Assembly (NCBI RefSeq): GCF_009176725.1
Contig: NZ_AP020337.1
Span: forward strand, 620,001-684,000
Origin: Pseudomonas sp. KUIN-1
GTDB lineage: Bacteria; Pseudomonadota; Gammaproteobacteria; Pseudomonadales; Pseudomonadaceae
Direction: 5' to 3'
DNA: 64,000 bases
Shown: positions 1 through 10,913 of the stretch, in pieces
Layout: the number at the start of each line of letters is the position of its first letter
Position numbering within the stretch: position 1 is the first letter of the stretch
Translations under genes and position numbers: made by a program
The notes under the pieces: model-generated
Database searches by the model: none
Seen by the model: the letters and a program-made list of their open reading frames with translations, nothing else
What the model was told of the DNA's origin: nothing

Positions 1-920
1 GCCTTGCCGGTCAGGCGTTTGAGTCCTGACTTCTTCGCCGGTGGGGCCATGCCCTGCTGACGCAGCCAGTCCTTCCAACGAATCCGCTCTTCACGCACCA
101 CCCAGCCATCCTGCGCGGCGAAACTCTCGGCCAGGTACAGCCCTCTCGTGCCGGCCGGGATCAGCTTGTCGCGCTTGAGCGTGTACAGCTCAGGCAGGGG
201 CGCGCCATTCTCCAGCGGCATCAGGTACAGGTCAGGCTTGCTGCGGTTGAGGCGGGCGACCAGTTGATCGTTTTCCAGGGCTTCGTCGACATGGAAAAGG
301 CTGACCGGCCGCGCTTCCTTGGGGATTTCCAGGCGCATGTCGTAAATCAGCTGCAACGACGCCGTGGGCAAATGCACATAGGCCCGTGGGCGTTCCAGCA
401 GGGTCAGGCTGCCGGTTCGAACAGGTCTCGCGGCGCCGGAGAGGGGGCTGAGGCGAAACGGCATGGCCTCGCGATAATGCAGCGCGGCAGCATAGGGCGC
501 AGGTAGCCAGGTCTCCTTGAACAGCCCGCTGAGCCAGCCCTGCGGTGTTTCGATCAGGCACTCTTCGGCCACTTCCTGAATCGCGGTGTGCAGCGGCAGT
601 GTCAGCTCATGGGCCGGGACATAACCCGAGATCAGCTTGAGTACGACGTCGCCGCGGTCCTGACGACGCTGGCGGACCAGCACCCAGTAATCGCGATTCT
701 GCCAACTGACGGTCAGGCGAACGGACACCCCCAGATTGGCCAGCTCGGTGGCGAAACGTTCGGTGTCCGGCACGTCGATCTTGCGCCGCCGCTGCAAGGT
801 TTGCGCGAAGTTCATCGGCATGCCGACGCTCTGGTAGCTCAGGCTTTCCGGAGTGGCCTCGACAAACAGCGGCAGTGTCTTGAAGTTGCTGGGATTCTTC
901 CGGATCAGTGTTCGCGGCAT
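1..920 (-). CDS. Conserved hypothetical protein, 3' end outside window
   Basis: An open frame runs from ATG at 920 to the left edge without a stop, giving at least 305 residues, so it is 3'-truncated by the window. An AAGGAG ribosome binding site lies just upstream of the ATG. The protein begins MPRTLIRKNPSNFK and looks soluble, with no signal peptide or membrane segment; the visible end is rich in Lys and Arg. I recall it as a conserved Pseudomonas protein next to the aldo/keto reductase (PA4993-like position), but I know of no demonstrated function. A stretch TAIQEVAEECL vaguely resembles part of a Nudix box, but the complete motif is absent. It lies 36 bp downstream of the reductase gene on the same strand and is probably co-transcribed. 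Confidence 0.75.
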   Translation of the reverse strand, partial: MPRTLIRKNPSNFKTLPLFVEATPESLSYQSVGMPMNFAQTLQRRRKIDVPDTERFATELANLGVSVRLTVSWQNRDYWVLVRQRRQDRGDVVLKLISGYVPAHELTLPLHTAIQEVAEECLIETPQGWLSGLFKETWLPAPYAAALHYREAMPFRLSPLSGAARPVRTGSLTLLERPRAYVHLPTASLQLIYDMRLEIPKEARPVSLFHVDEALENDQLVARLNRSKPDLYLMPLENGAPLPELYTLKRDKLIPAGTRGLYLAESFAAQDGWVVREERIRWKDWLRQQGMAPPAKKSGLKRLTGK

Positions 921-956
921 AACGGCTCCTTCTTGCGTTGGGGTCGGCCGCCTTAA

Positions 957-1772
957 TCAGGCTTGACGGCAAATCACGGCAGCGGCAGTTGCAACGTTGT
1001 GTGCCAGGTGCAACGGGTTGATGGTGCCGACAATAGCACTGGCAACCGCCGGATGTTCAAACAGTAGCTGGAAACTGGCGTGGACCGGGTCCGTGCCGGG
1101 TGTCAGGCAGACATGACCACTGGCCAGCGCTTTCTTCACCAGAATGCCCTTGCCATGAGCCTGCGCGTAATCCAGTACCGGCTTTTCGTCCTGCTCGTTG
1201 AGGTTGTAGGTGACCATTGCGCAGTCACCCTCACGCAGCGCCAGCAGGCCGCCTTCGACGGTCTTGCCGGAAAAGCCGAAGCCACGAATCTTGCCTTCGC
1301 GCTTGAGGTCGGCGAGCGTCTGATACACCTCGGCATCGTTGAGGATCGCCAGATCATTGCCGTCCGAATGCACCAGAACCAGATCGAGAAAGTCAGTTTC
1401 AAGACGTTTCAGGCTGCGCTCGACCGATGTGCGTGTATGGGCGGCACTGAAGTCATGGCTCGACTGGCCGTTGACGAATTCCTCGCCAACCTTGCTGACG
1501 ATCACCCAGTCCTGGCGCTGACCACGCAGCAGCGGCCCCAGGCGTTCTTCGCTGGTGCCGTAGGCGGGCGCCGTGTCGATCAGGTTGATGCCCATGTCGC
1601 GGGCCATGCGCAGCAGCATCTGCGCCTGCTGGTCATCGGGAATCTTGAAGCCGCTGGGGTATTTGACGCCCTGGTCGCGCCCCAGTTTGACGGTGCCCAG
1701 CCCCAGCGGCGATACGTTCAGGCCGGTACTGCCCAGCGGGCGATGCAGATCGTGCAGGGTTTTCAGGCTCAT
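957..1772 (-). CDS. Aldo/keto reductase
   Basis: 271 residues, a typical single (alpha/beta)8-barrel NADPH-dependent oxidoreductase. The catalytic tetrad can be placed: Asp and Tyr in NLIDTAPAYGTSEERLG, Lys in VIVSKVGEEF and His in DLVLVHSDGND. The early TAPAYGTSEE signature and a C-terminal nucleotide-binding stretch (SAIVGTINPLHLAHN) fit the family. Its ATG overlaps the stop of the upstream FAD oxidoreductase by four bases (ATGA), so the two are translationally coupled. The substrate cannot be read from sequence; the family reduces aldehydes and ketones. The pairing with a DadA-like FAD enzyme suggests a shared oxidation/reduction task, which is inference. Confidence 0.9.
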   Translation of the reverse strand: MSLKTLHDLHRPLGSTGLNVSPLGLGTVKLGRDQGVKYPSGFKIPDDQQAQMLLRMARDMGINLIDTAPAYGTSEERLGPLLRGQRQDWVIVSKVGEEFVNGQSSHDFSAAHTRTSVERSLKRLETDFLDLVLVHSDGNDLAILNDAEVYQTLADLKREGKIRGFGFSGKTVEGGLLALREGDCAMVTYNLNEQDEKPVLDYAQAHGKGILVKKALASGHVCLTPGTDPVHASFQLLFEHPAVASAIVGTINPLHLAHNVATAAAVICRQA

Positions 1773-2944
1773 GGCAGCAGTTCATCCCAGACAGGTATGG
1801 CCATCGGAGGCCGTGGCACATCGCTCAGCGCAGCTTGTGGGGTCGGGTGGATGCCGTCTCTGGACAGCTGCGACAGGACTCGGTCGGCGAAGTCCGGAGC
1901 CAGTGCCAGCTTGGTCGGCCAGCCGATCATCAGGCGTTGCTGGCTGTCGAGGAAGGCGTTGTCCGGGCGCACCAGTCCTGATTGAGCCGGCTCGGCACGA
2001 TCAACACGCAGGGTCGCCCACTGCGCCTGACTCAGGTCGACCCACGGCAGCAGCGCTTCAAGCTCTTTGCGCGCGACGGCGATCTGCGCGTCCGGTTGGC
2101 GCGCCACGCCATCGGCTTCGGCCAGATCGCCACCCAGATACCACACCCACTGGCCGTCTGCGGCCGGGTGCGTGGTCACGGTGATGCGTGGCTTGGGGCC
2201 GCCACCCAGGCAATGAGCGTACAGCGGCTTCAGGGTCGGCCCCTTGACCAGCACCATGTGCAACGGGCGGCGTTGCATCTGCGGTTGCGACACGCCCAGT
2301 GCGTTCAGCAGGTCGGCATTGCCACCTCCGGCACTGAGCACAATGCGCTGCGCATGGATATCGCGACCATCGACGCGCAGACCGATCAGTTCATCGCCCT
2401 CGAAGAGCGGCTCGATGTGCTGACCGGCCAGCAGGCTGTCACCGGCCAGCTCGGCAAGCCGCCCGATCAGGCTGGGTACATCGACCACCAGCTCGGCAAG
2501 CCGATAGACCTTGCCTTTGAATTTTGGGTTTTGCAGGGCCGGCGGCAGTTGCTCGCCCTTGACCTGATCCACACGACCGCGCACGGCCTTGCTGGCGAAA
2601 AAACTGGTGAGGTTGCCGGCGATGGTGCCTGGTGACCACAGGTAATGGGCCTCGGACAACAGGCGTACACCGGACAGGTCCAGCTCGCCCTTGCCATCGA
2701 GGGCCTCACGCCAGCGGCGCGGCATGTCGGCAATGGCTTCGGAGGCACCGGACAGCGCGCCGTGCAGCGCGTACTTGGCGCCGCCGTGGATGATCCCCTG
2801 AGACTTGAGGCTTTGCCCGCCACCCAGGCTGGCGCTTTCTACCAGCACTGTCGAGAACCCTTGACGACGCAACCGGGCATTGAGCCAGAGACCGGCGACG
2901 CCAGCCCCGACAATCAGCACGTCAGTGGAAATAACCGATGGCAT
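1769..2944 (-). CDS. FAD-dependent oxidoreductase (DAO family)
   Basis: 391 residues from ATG 2944. A GTG two codons upstream (2950) is possible, but the GAGG ribosome binding site is spaced for the ATG. The N-terminus carries the Rossmann dinucleotide motif VLIVGAGVAGLWLNARL followed by an acidic strand end (VLVE), typical of DAO/GlpO-like amine or hydroxyacid oxidases. A second conserved FAD-contacting stretch, RIVLSAGGGNADLL, lies mid-protein. There is no signal peptide, so it is cytoplasmic or membrane-associated. It is the first gene of a minus-strand pair with the aldo/keto reductase (4-bp overlap). The substrate is unknown. Confidence 0.87.
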   Translation of the reverse strand: MPSVISTDVLIVGAGVAGLWLNARLRRQGFSTVLVESASLGGGQSLKSQGIIHGGAKYALHGALSGASEAIADMPRRWREALDGKGELDLSGVRLLSEAHYLWSPGTIAGNLTSFFASKAVRGRVDQVKGEQLPPALQNPKFKGKVYRLAELVVDVPSLIGRLAELAGDSLLAGQHIEPLFEGDELIGLRVDGRDIHAQRIVLSAGGGNADLLNALGVSQPQMQRRPLHMVLVKGPTLKPLYAHCLGGGPKPRITVTTHPAADGQWVWYLGGDLAEADGVARQPDAQIAVARKELEALLPWVDLSQAQWATLRVDRAEPAQSGLVRPDNAFLDSQQRLMIGWPTKLALAPDFADRVLSQLSRDGIHPTPQAALSDVPRPPMAIPVWDELLP

Positions 2945-2992
2945 GAGCACCTCAGTGAGCGAAAAGTACCAGCATTATAAAGGATCGGGTTT

Positions 2993-3325
2993 TCAATGCC
3001 CGGCGGTTTTCGAGAACAGCTGAATGACCGCCACGCCCGCCACGATCATGCCCATGCCCAACAACGCGGGCAGGTCGAGTTTCTGGCCGTAGATGAAGAA
3101 CGCCGCGATGCTGACCATGACAATGCCCATGCCCGACCAGATGGCGTAAGTGATGCCCACCGGGATCGTGCGCATCACCAGAATCAGCATCCAGAACGCG
3201 ATCGCATAGCCGGTAATCAACAGCACCAGGGGCAGCGGGGTGCTGAACCCCTTCACGGCTTTCATGGACGTGGTGGCGATGACTTCCGCGCAAACGGCGA
3301 TAGCCAACAGGTAATAAGCGTTCAT
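2993..3325 (-). CDS. SMR-family multidrug/quaternary ammonium efflux protein
   Basis: 110 residues with four hydrophobic helices, the size of EmrE/QacE/SugE proteins. The membrane-embedded acidic residue needed for proton/drug exchange is present as Glu14 in AVCAEVIATT. The helix-3 motif WSGMGIVMVS is also typical. An AAGGA site precedes the ATG. It sits between the FAD oxidoreductase (same strand) and divergent waaA. These proteins insert as dual or antiparallel dimers in the inner membrane and exchange cationic amphiphiles or guanidinium for protons. Whether this one is EmrE-like or Gdx-like cannot be decided here. Confidence 0.9.
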   Translation of the reverse strand: MNAYYLLAIAVCAEVIATTSMKAVKGFSTPLPLVLLITGYAIAFWMLILVMRTIPVGITYAIWSGMGIVMVSIAAFFIYGQKLDLPALLGMGMIVAGVAVIQLFSKTAGH

Positions 3326-3394
3326 GGTGCATTCCTTTTCGTCAGGCTGCGCATTCTAGCGACTTGTGATGGCGGGCTGATAAACTCCGCGCCC

Positions 3395-4675
3395 ATGAAT
3401 AGAACTCTTTATACCGTACTGTTTCATCTCGGCCTGCCACTGGTTGCCCTGCGCCTGTGGCTGCGGGCGCGCAAGGCCCCGGCGTATCGCCAGCGCATCG
3501 GCGAGCGCTTCGCCCGCGGCTTGCCGGTCATGCAGCGGGGCGGTATCTGGGTGCATGCGGTGTCGGTGGGTGAAAGCATCGCCGCCGCGCCGATGATTCG
3601 CTCGCTGCTGGTGCAATATCCGCAGTTGCCGATCACTGTGACTTGCATGACGCCCACAGGTTCGGAGCGAATCAAGGCGCTGTTCGCCAGCGAGCCGCGG
3701 ATTCAGCATTGCTACCTGCCCTACGACCTGCCGTGGGCGGCCGCTCGCTTTCTCGATCAGGTGCAGCCACGGCTGGGCATCATCATGGAAACCGAACTGT
3801 GGCCCAACCACATCCATCAGTGTTCCCTGCGCGGGATTCCCGTGGTGCTCGCCAATGCCCGGCTGTCGGAGCGTTCGGCGCGGGGTTACGCACGCTTTGC
3901 CTGCCTGACACGACCTATGCTCGCGGAAATGGCCTGGTTCGCGGTGCAGACTGAAGCTGAGGCGCAGCGCTTTCGTGATCTGGGCGCACGTCCCGAGTGC
4001 GTGGCGGTGACCGGCTCGATCAAGTTCGACCTGAGCATCGACCCGCAACTTCTGCAGCGTGCCGCCCAGCAGCGTGAACAATGGCAGACCACGCAGCGGC
4101 CGGTCTGGATCGCGGCCAGCACGCATGCGGGCGAGGATGAAAGCGTGCTGGCGGCTCATCGCACGTTACTGACCAGTCACCCCGACGCGCTGCTGATTCT
4201 GGTGCCGCGTCATCCCGAGCGTTTCGACAGCGTGCATACGTTGTGTCAGCAGCAGGGTTTTGCGACGGTAAGACGCTCAACCGCGCAGGCTGTCACAGCG
4301 GATGTTTCGGTGCTGGTGGGCGATACCATGGGGGAATTGCTGTTTCTCTATGCGCTGGCTGACATCGCTTTCGTTGGCGGCAGCCTGGTGCCCAACGGCG
4401 GGCACAACCTGCTGGAGCCTGCGGCGCTGGCCATGCCGGTGCTCAGCGGCCCGCACCTGTTCAACTTCCTCGAGATCGCCGCCCTGCTGCGCAAGGCCGG
4501 TGCGTTGCAAGAGGTCAATGATGCAGCAGCGCTGGCCACCGCCGTGCAGGGCCTTTTCGACCAGCCGCAGCAGGCGCGCAACATGGCTGATGCCGGGCTT
4601 GCGGTGATGAAGGCCAATCAGGGCGCGCTGCAACGCCTGCTCGACGGGATCGGGCGGTTGATGGGCAAACGCTGA
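3395..4675 (+). CDS. waaA: 3-deoxy-D-manno-octulosonic acid transferase
   Basis: 426 residues from ATG 3395; upstream in-frame codons belong to the antisense of the SMR gene. WaaA (KdtA) transfers Kdo from CMP-Kdo to lipid IVA on the cytoplasmic face of the inner membrane, the first inner-core step of lipopolysaccharide synthesis. The N-terminus is a hydrophobic anchor (VLFHLGLPLVALRLWL), followed by HAVSVGES, whose Glu is the likely catalytic base of GT30 enzymes. METELWPN and the C-terminal GGSLVPNGGHNLLEP, a nucleotide-sugar-binding region, are family hallmarks. It converges on the TolC-family gene across a repeat-filled gap. Confidence 0.95.
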   Translation: MNRTLYTVLFHLGLPLVALRLWLRARKAPAYRQRIGERFARGLPVMQRGGIWVHAVSVGESIAAAPMIRSLLVQYPQLPITVTCMTPTGSERIKALFASEPRIQHCYLPYDLPWAAARFLDQVQPRLGIIMETELWPNHIHQCSLRGIPVVLANARLSERSARGYARFACLTRPMLAEMAWFAVQTEAEAQRFRDLGARPECVAVTGSIKFDLSIDPQLLQRAAQQREQWQTTQRPVWIAASTHAGEDESVLAAHRTLLTSHPDALLILVPRHPERFDSVHTLCQQQGFATVRRSTAQAVTADVSVLVGDTMGELLFLYALADIAFVGGSLVPNGGHNLLEPAALAMPVLSGPHLFNFLEIAALLRKAGALQEVNDAAALATAVQGLFDQPQQARNMADAGLAVMKANQGALQRLLDGIGRLMGKR

Positions 4676-4682
4676 ATCGGGA

Positions 4683-4850
4683 GGACGCAGAGCGTCCGGA
4701 ACGGCATACCGACGCAGAGCGTCGGCACGATAGTTGAGATTCTCGTTCCTCACGCTCCAGCGTGGGAATGCCTTGGGTGACGCTCCGCGTCACAAATCTG
4801 CGTCGCGCTGCATGACTTGAAGTCGGGCGCAGAGCATCCAGAGCGGTCAG
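4683..4850. repeat. Cluster of GACGC-type palindromic repeats between convergent genes
   Basis: The gap between waaA and the TolC-family gene is packed with small palindromes built on GACGC(AGA/TCC)GCGTC, for example 4683-4697 and 4709-4725. They are followed by CTCACGCTCCAGCGTGGGAATGCC-like and GACGCTCCGCGTC units. The same word family recurs at about 20515-20785. They look like dispersed REP-type elements in a non-coding convergent junction and may also end transcription. No gene is seen here. Confidence 0.75.
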
Positions 4851-4855
4851 CAATC

Positions 4856-6295
4856 TCAGCGCTTTGCAGGCCGTTCGAAGTTCTTCTGCGCAGCAGTCGC
4901 CAGGTCCGGCGGCAGGAAGTCCTTGTCCGGGTTGTAGTCGGCCTTCAGGTAGCGCGACAGGTCCTGCAGGTCGCCCGGGTTCAGGGTGCCTGCTGCCTGC
5001 TTGAGGCGCAGGTTGTCGAGGATGTAGTCGTAACGCGTGTTGTTGTAGTCACGCACCGAGGCATACAGCTGGCGTTGCGCATCCAGCACGTCGACGATGT
5101 TGCGGGTGCCGACCTGATAACCGATTTCTGTGGCTTCCAGCGCGCTCTGGTTGGAAATGACCGACTGCTTGCGGGCCTGGACCTGCTCCACGTCGGTATT
5201 CACCGCGCGATGCAGGTTGCGGGTGTTTTCCACCACCTGACGACGCAGGCTTTCACGGCGCTGCTCGCTCTGGCTCAGGCGCGCATAGGCTTCACGTACC
5301 TGCGAGCTGGTCAGGCCACCGCTGTAGATCGGGATATTCAACTGCACGCCAATGCTGCGCTGCTCGACGTCGCCGCCGTAATTGCGCCCGGTGTAGTTGG
5401 GGTTGCTGAAACCCAGTGCATCGTTATCGCCACGCTGATAGGTCGCCACGGCATCGAGCGTCGGCGCGTGTCCGGCCTTGCGCTGGCGCAGGGTTTCTTC
5501 GGCGGCATTGACCGCGTAGTTGCTGGCCAGCAGATTGAGGTTCTGCTGCGCGGCAGTATCGACCCAGGCCTTGGCATCATTGGGCGTCGGCGCCAGCACC
5601 GGCAGGGTATGCACGATGCCTTCGATCGAGTTGTATTCGCGGTTGGTCAGCGTCACCAGCGCCTGAAAGGCATCCTCGACCTGACGTTGGGCAAGGAGTC
5701 GGCTGGCGCGTGACGTGTCGTAGCTGGCTTGCGCCTGCAGCACATCGGTCTTGTCCGACAGGCCGACATCGAAGCGCTCGTTGGCCTGATCCAGCTGGCG
5801 CTTGAAGGCCGCTTCCTCGGCCTTGGTCGAAGCCAGGTTGTCCTGTGCACGCAATACGCTGAAATAGCTTTGTGCCGATTGCAGGATCAGATTCTGCTCG
5901 GTAGCCGACAGCTCCAGTGCCGCCTGTTCGTTGCTCGCTTCGGCAGCCTGCAACTGGAACCAGCGGTCGGCGCGGAAGATCGGCTGGCTCAGCGTGGCCT
6001 GGTAGAGGTTGCCGCTGCGGCTGGCCACGGCTCTGGGCTGATCGATGCTGGTGCGGGTGCTGCTGTTCTGGGCGCTGCCGGAAATGTTCGGCAGCAAACC
6101 GGCGCGGGCCTGCGGCACGGCTTCCTTGCGCGCATCGTAATCGGCGCGCGAGGCCGCGAGGTCGGCGTTGTTGTCCACGGCCTGCTGATAAACGCTCAAC
6201 AGCCCTGTCTGCGTTGGCATCGGCAATTCTGCTGCCCAGGTCAACCCGCTGGACGCAAACGAAACAGCCACGACCAACGAAAGTTTGCGCAACAT
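4856..6295 (-). CDS. tolC: TolC-family outer membrane efflux channel
   Basis: 479 residues from ATG 6295, preceded by AGGGAATG. The upstream ATG at 6313 has no binding site and would delay the signal peptide. The signal peptide is MLRKLSLVVAVSFASSGLTWA, followed by two repeated coiled-coil halves rich in Ala, Gln and Glu. TolC proteins trimerise to form an outer-membrane barrel with a periplasmic tunnel serving type I secretion and RND or ABC pumps. In E. coli tolC lies directly beside nudF-yqiB-cpdA-yqiA-parE; the same set lies about 5 kb away here, which supports orthology, though Pseudomonas carries many OprM-type paralogues. It is divergent from the thiC leader. Confidence 0.88.
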   Translation of the reverse strand: MLRKLSLVVAVSFASSGLTWAAELPMPTQTGLLSVYQQAVDNNADLAASRADYDARKEAVPQARAGLLPNISGSAQNSSTRTSIDQPRAVASRSGNLYQATLSQPIFRADRWFQLQAAEASNEQAALELSATEQNLILQSAQSYFSVLRAQDNLASTKAEEAAFKRQLDQANERFDVGLSDKTDVLQAQASYDTSRASRLLAQRQVEDAFQALVTLTNREYNSIEGIVHTLPVLAPTPNDAKAWVDTAAQQNLNLLASNYAVNAAEETLRQRKAGHAPTLDAVATYQRGDNDALGFSNPNYTGRNYGGDVEQRSIGVQLNIPIYSGGLTSSQVREAYARLSQSEQRRESLRRQVVENTRNLHRAVNTDVEQVQARKQSVISNQSALEATEIGYQVGTRNIVDVLDAQRQLYASVRDYNNTRYDYILDNLRLKQAAGTLNPGDLQDLSRYLKADYNPDKDFLPPDLATAAQKNFERPAKR

Positions 6296-6467
6296 GAGGC
6301 ATTCCCTGTTCATGAAGAAAATAATTACAGTTCGGGTTGAAGAGAAACCGGGCTAGGGAGTGTAGAGCCAGACGCTTTTGGCAACAATCGTCGATTTGCG
6401 CCATTTATCGAGCCCCGTGCAAATAGGCTGGCGTTGCGACGGCACCCCGTCATAGACTGGCGGCGTT

Positions 6468-6556
6468 CTTGTCGGGGTGCCTTGCTATGAGGCTGAGATC
6501 GGTTAAACCGGATCCCGTTGAACCTGATCAGGTTAGCGCCTGCGTAGGGAACAAGA
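6468..6556 (+). promoter_or_regulatory. TPP riboswitch (THI element) upstream of thiC
   Basis: Conserved aptamer blocks are present in order: CGGGGTGCC, GGCTGAGAT, CCCGTTGAACCTGATC, GGTTAGCGCCTGCGTAGGGAA. P1 can be drawn between CTTGT (6468-6472) and ACAAG (6551-6555). It binds thiamine pyrophosphate and switches off the downstream thiC message when the coenzyme is plentiful. The aptamer ends about 166 nt before the thiC start, leaving room for an expression platform; I could not identify a clean intrinsic terminator there, so translational or Rho-dependent control is possible. Confidence 0.96.
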
Positions 6557-6616
6557 TTTCTCGTCTCCCGGCGAGTCCTCTTGAGTGCCGTCCGGGGTCG
6601 ATTGTTCAAATAATGA

Positions 6617-8611
<1,995 letters not shown>

Positions 8612-8652
8612 AGGGCGATAGCCCGTCGTTATGCACAGTTCCGCTTTGATTC

Positions 8653-8822
8653 TGCCCGAAGGGCGTAGGAGCGACCGGGGCGGCGATCCGCATTGTTCGC
8701 GAAAGGGCTTGGCTTCTGCCCGAAGGGCGTAGGAGCGAACTTGTTCGCGAAAGCTTTATTCCGGGCGATACATCTTCAGCGGATGTAACGACCCTTTCGC
8801 GAACAAGTTCGCTCCTACGGCC
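8653..8822. repeat. REP palindrome cluster (GTAGGAGCGAACTTGTTCGCGA type)
   Basis: Three REP-like units lie between thiC and the permease. One imperfect unit spans about 8668-8702, a forward unit GTAGGAGCGAACTTGTTCGCG lies at about 8729-8749, and an inverted unit CGCGAACAAGTTCGCTCCTAC lies at about 8797-8819. The last two form an inverted pair (BIME-like) that could fold over about 90 nt of transcript. This is the common Pseudomonas extragenic palindrome family. It may attenuate read-through from thiC into the permease gene. Confidence 0.85.
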
Positions 8823-8908
8823 TACAACCAGAAGCCCGCTCTGCGTCCGATTCTGAGGGTGCAGTGCGGCTTCACCCGGTTCCTTGACTTCCCACACGAG
8901 ACACCCCT

Positions 8909-10198
8909 GTGAATACACCCGGCACCTATTCTCCCGATACCCCTGTCCCCGCCAGCCAGCGTGTGTTCGGCGGGCGGGATCTGTTTTCCCTGTGGTTTTC
9001 CCTCGGCATCGGCTTGATGGTGTTGCAGACCGGTGCCTTGCTGGCACCGGGGCTGGGCATGTCCGGCTCGATGCTGGCAATTTTCCTCGGCACGCTGGCG
9101 GGCGTCTTGCTGCTCGCCAGCGTTGGCGTGATCGGCAGCGATACCGGCCTGTCGTCCATGGCCGCGCTCAAGCTCAGCCTGGGCAGCAAGGGCGCGTCGC
9201 TGCCAGCGGTCTTGAACCTGCTGCAACTGATCGGTTGGGGGGCGTTCGAGATCATCGTCATGCGCGACGCAGCCAGTCTGCTCGGCGCGCGGGCCTTTGC
9301 AGAGGGCAGCCTGTGGAGCAGTCCGCTGCTCTGGACGCTGCTTTTCGGCGCACTGGCCACGTTGCTGGCGGTCAGCGGACCCTTGACCTTCGTGCGCCGG
9401 TTTCTGCGCAAGTGGGGCCTGTGGATACTCTTGACGGCGTGTGCATGGCTGACCTGGAACCTGCTGGCCAAGGCTGATCTGCCCGCGCTGTGGGCAACGT
9501 CCGGCGATGGTTCGCTACCGTTTGCCTCCGGGTTCGACATTGCCATCGCCATGCCGCTGTCGTGGCTGCCGCTGATTGCCGACTACTCACGCTTCGGGCA
9601 GCGCGCGAAAAGTGTCTTCGCTGGCACCGCTACTGGCTTTTTCATCGGCAACTTCTGGCTGATGAGCCTGGGCGTCGCCTACACCCTGGCGTTCGCCCCG
9701 AGCGGCGAGGTCAATGCCTTGCTGCTGGCACTGGCCGGCGCAGGTCTGGGTATCCCGCTGCTCCTGATTCTGCTGGACGAGACGGAAAATGCGTTCGCCG
9801 ATATTCACTCGGCTGCGGTCTCCAGCGCGCTGCTGTCACGCATCAAGGTCGAGTATCTGGCGTTGGTGATTGGCGTGATCTGTACGCTGATCGCCTGTCT
9901 GGCACCGCTGGCGCAGTATCAGAACTTTCTGTTATTGATCGGCTCGGTATTCGCGCCACTGTTCGGCGTCGTGCTGGTTGACCATTTCATCCTGCGTGGT
10001 CGCAGTGGTCAGGCAGCGGAGGGCGGTTTGCGCTGGATGAGCCTGCTGGCGTGGCTCGGCGGGCTCAGCACCTACCACCTGCTGGCCAATCTTTATCCGG
10101 AAGTGGGCGCAACACTGCCAGCGCTCATTGTCGCTGGCGTGTTGCAACTGCTGATCGGCGGTGCGATCAACCGCGGCCGGGGAACAGTTCCGGCTTGA
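8909..10198 (+). CDS. cytX: CytX-type hydroxymethylpyrimidine permease (NCS1 family)
   Basis: 429 residues from GTG 8909, with about 12 hydrophobic segments. It resembles the NCS1 nucleobase:cation symporters, with the substrate-binding helix stretches GWGAFEIIVMRDAASL and PLSWLPLIADYSRF. CytX proteins are predicted importers of the thiamine pyrimidine moiety and are typically found with thi genes. Placement just after riboswitch-controlled thiC supports that assignment, but transport has not been shown for this protein, and a cytosine/purine substrate remains possible. No second riboswitch was seen in its own leader. Confidence 0.88.
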   Translation: MNTPGTYSPDTPVPASQRVFGGRDLFSLWFSLGIGLMVLQTGALLAPGLGMSGSMLAIFLGTLAGVLLLASVGVIGSDTGLSSMAALKLSLGSKGASLPAVLNLLQLIGWGAFEIIVMRDAASLLGARAFAEGSLWSSPLLWTLLFGALATLLAVSGPLTFVRRFLRKWGLWILLTACAWLTWNLLAKADLPALWATSGDGSLPFASGFDIAIAMPLSWLPLIADYSRFGQRAKSVFAGTATGFFIGNFWLMSLGVAYTLAFAPSGEVNALLLALAGAGLGIPLLLILLDETENAFADIHSAAVSSALLSRIKVEYLALVIGVICTLIACLAPLAQYQNFLLLIGSVFAPLFGVVLVDHFILRGRSGQAAEGGLRWMSLLAWLGGLSTYHLLANLYPEVGATLPALIVAGVLQLLIGGAINRGRGTVPA

Positions 10199-10913
10199 GG
10201 ATGCCATTGAGCTGAGGATAAGGAATCTTCAGCTCGATGTGACCCATCGAATACGGCGCGATGGTATCGACCGAGTACTTGAGGATCACTGCACCGTAGG
10301 TCAGCGCAATGTGGGGCGTGCGCTTGAACGGCCAGGTCTTCATGAACTCGCTGTCTTCATTCATCTTGGTCGATACCAGCCAGCCCTGGTGGGCCAGTTG
10401 GGCTTTCTGCCAGAACTCGCTTTCCTTGCCCGGGATGATCATGTCAGCCAGGGTCAGGACTTTCTGCTGCTGACGCGAATAGTTGATGAACGCCCGACCC
10501 GGGTTGCCGTGGGCACCGCCGGTCTCCAGATAGCTGGACAGTTCGACCACTACGATACCGTCATGCTGCTCGCGTACCTTGGCCTGCAGATAGCTGGCGT
10601 TGCGACCCTGGGCCTGACTCAGGAACTGTTCCTGATAGGCTTTGATCGACGCAGGTGGCGATGCGCTGCTGTCGGCAACGGTCAATTGCAGCAACGTCTT
10701 CTGAACGATGGCGTCCAGTCGCGGCTCATCGGGGAAGTGCACGGTATCGATGTTCACCAACGGGCAGTCGGCCGTGGTGCAGCCCGGCTTGATCAGCTCG
10801 GAAGCATCGCGCTGGACTTGCAGCGGTGTGCGCATGTTGGGCGTGAAGAGGCTTTGGCAGGCGCCGAGCAACAGGGCCAGGCAAGCCAGTGAAGTGATCC
10901 TCAATAACGACAT
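10167..10913 (-). CDS. RsiV-like DUF3298 lipoprotein
   Basis: 248 residues from ATG 10913, with AAGGA upstream. An N-terminal lipoprotein signal ends in LLLGAC with Cys19 as the lipidation site; Gln-Ser after the Cys suggests outer-membrane sorting. The body resembles the DUF4163/DUF3298 (RsiV-like) fold, with GGAHGNPGRAFINYS as the recognisable motif. In Bacillus RsiV this fold binds lysozyme as an anti-sigma factor; here no sigma-factor gene is nearby and the protein is fully periplasmic, so that role should not be transferred. Its 3' end overlaps the end of the permease gene by 32 bp, tail to tail. Confidence 0.85.
   Translation of the reverse strand: MSLLRITSLACLALLLGACQSLFTPNMRTPLQVQRDASELIKPGCTTADCPLVNIDTVHFPDEPRLDAIVQKTLLQLTVADSSASPPASIKAYQEQFLSQAQGRNASYLQAKVREQHDGIVVVELSSYLETGGAHGNPGRAFINYSRQQQKVLTLADMIIPGKESEFWQKAQLAHQGWLVSTKMNEDSEFMKTWPFKRTPHIALTYGAVILKYSVDTIAPYSMGHIELKIPYPQLNGILKPELFPGRG

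Noticed and set aside
8822..8908. Second TPP riboswitch in front of the CytX-type gene
   Set aside because: Only a short GAGGGTGCA-like word is present; the CTGAGA and CCTGATC blocks are missing.
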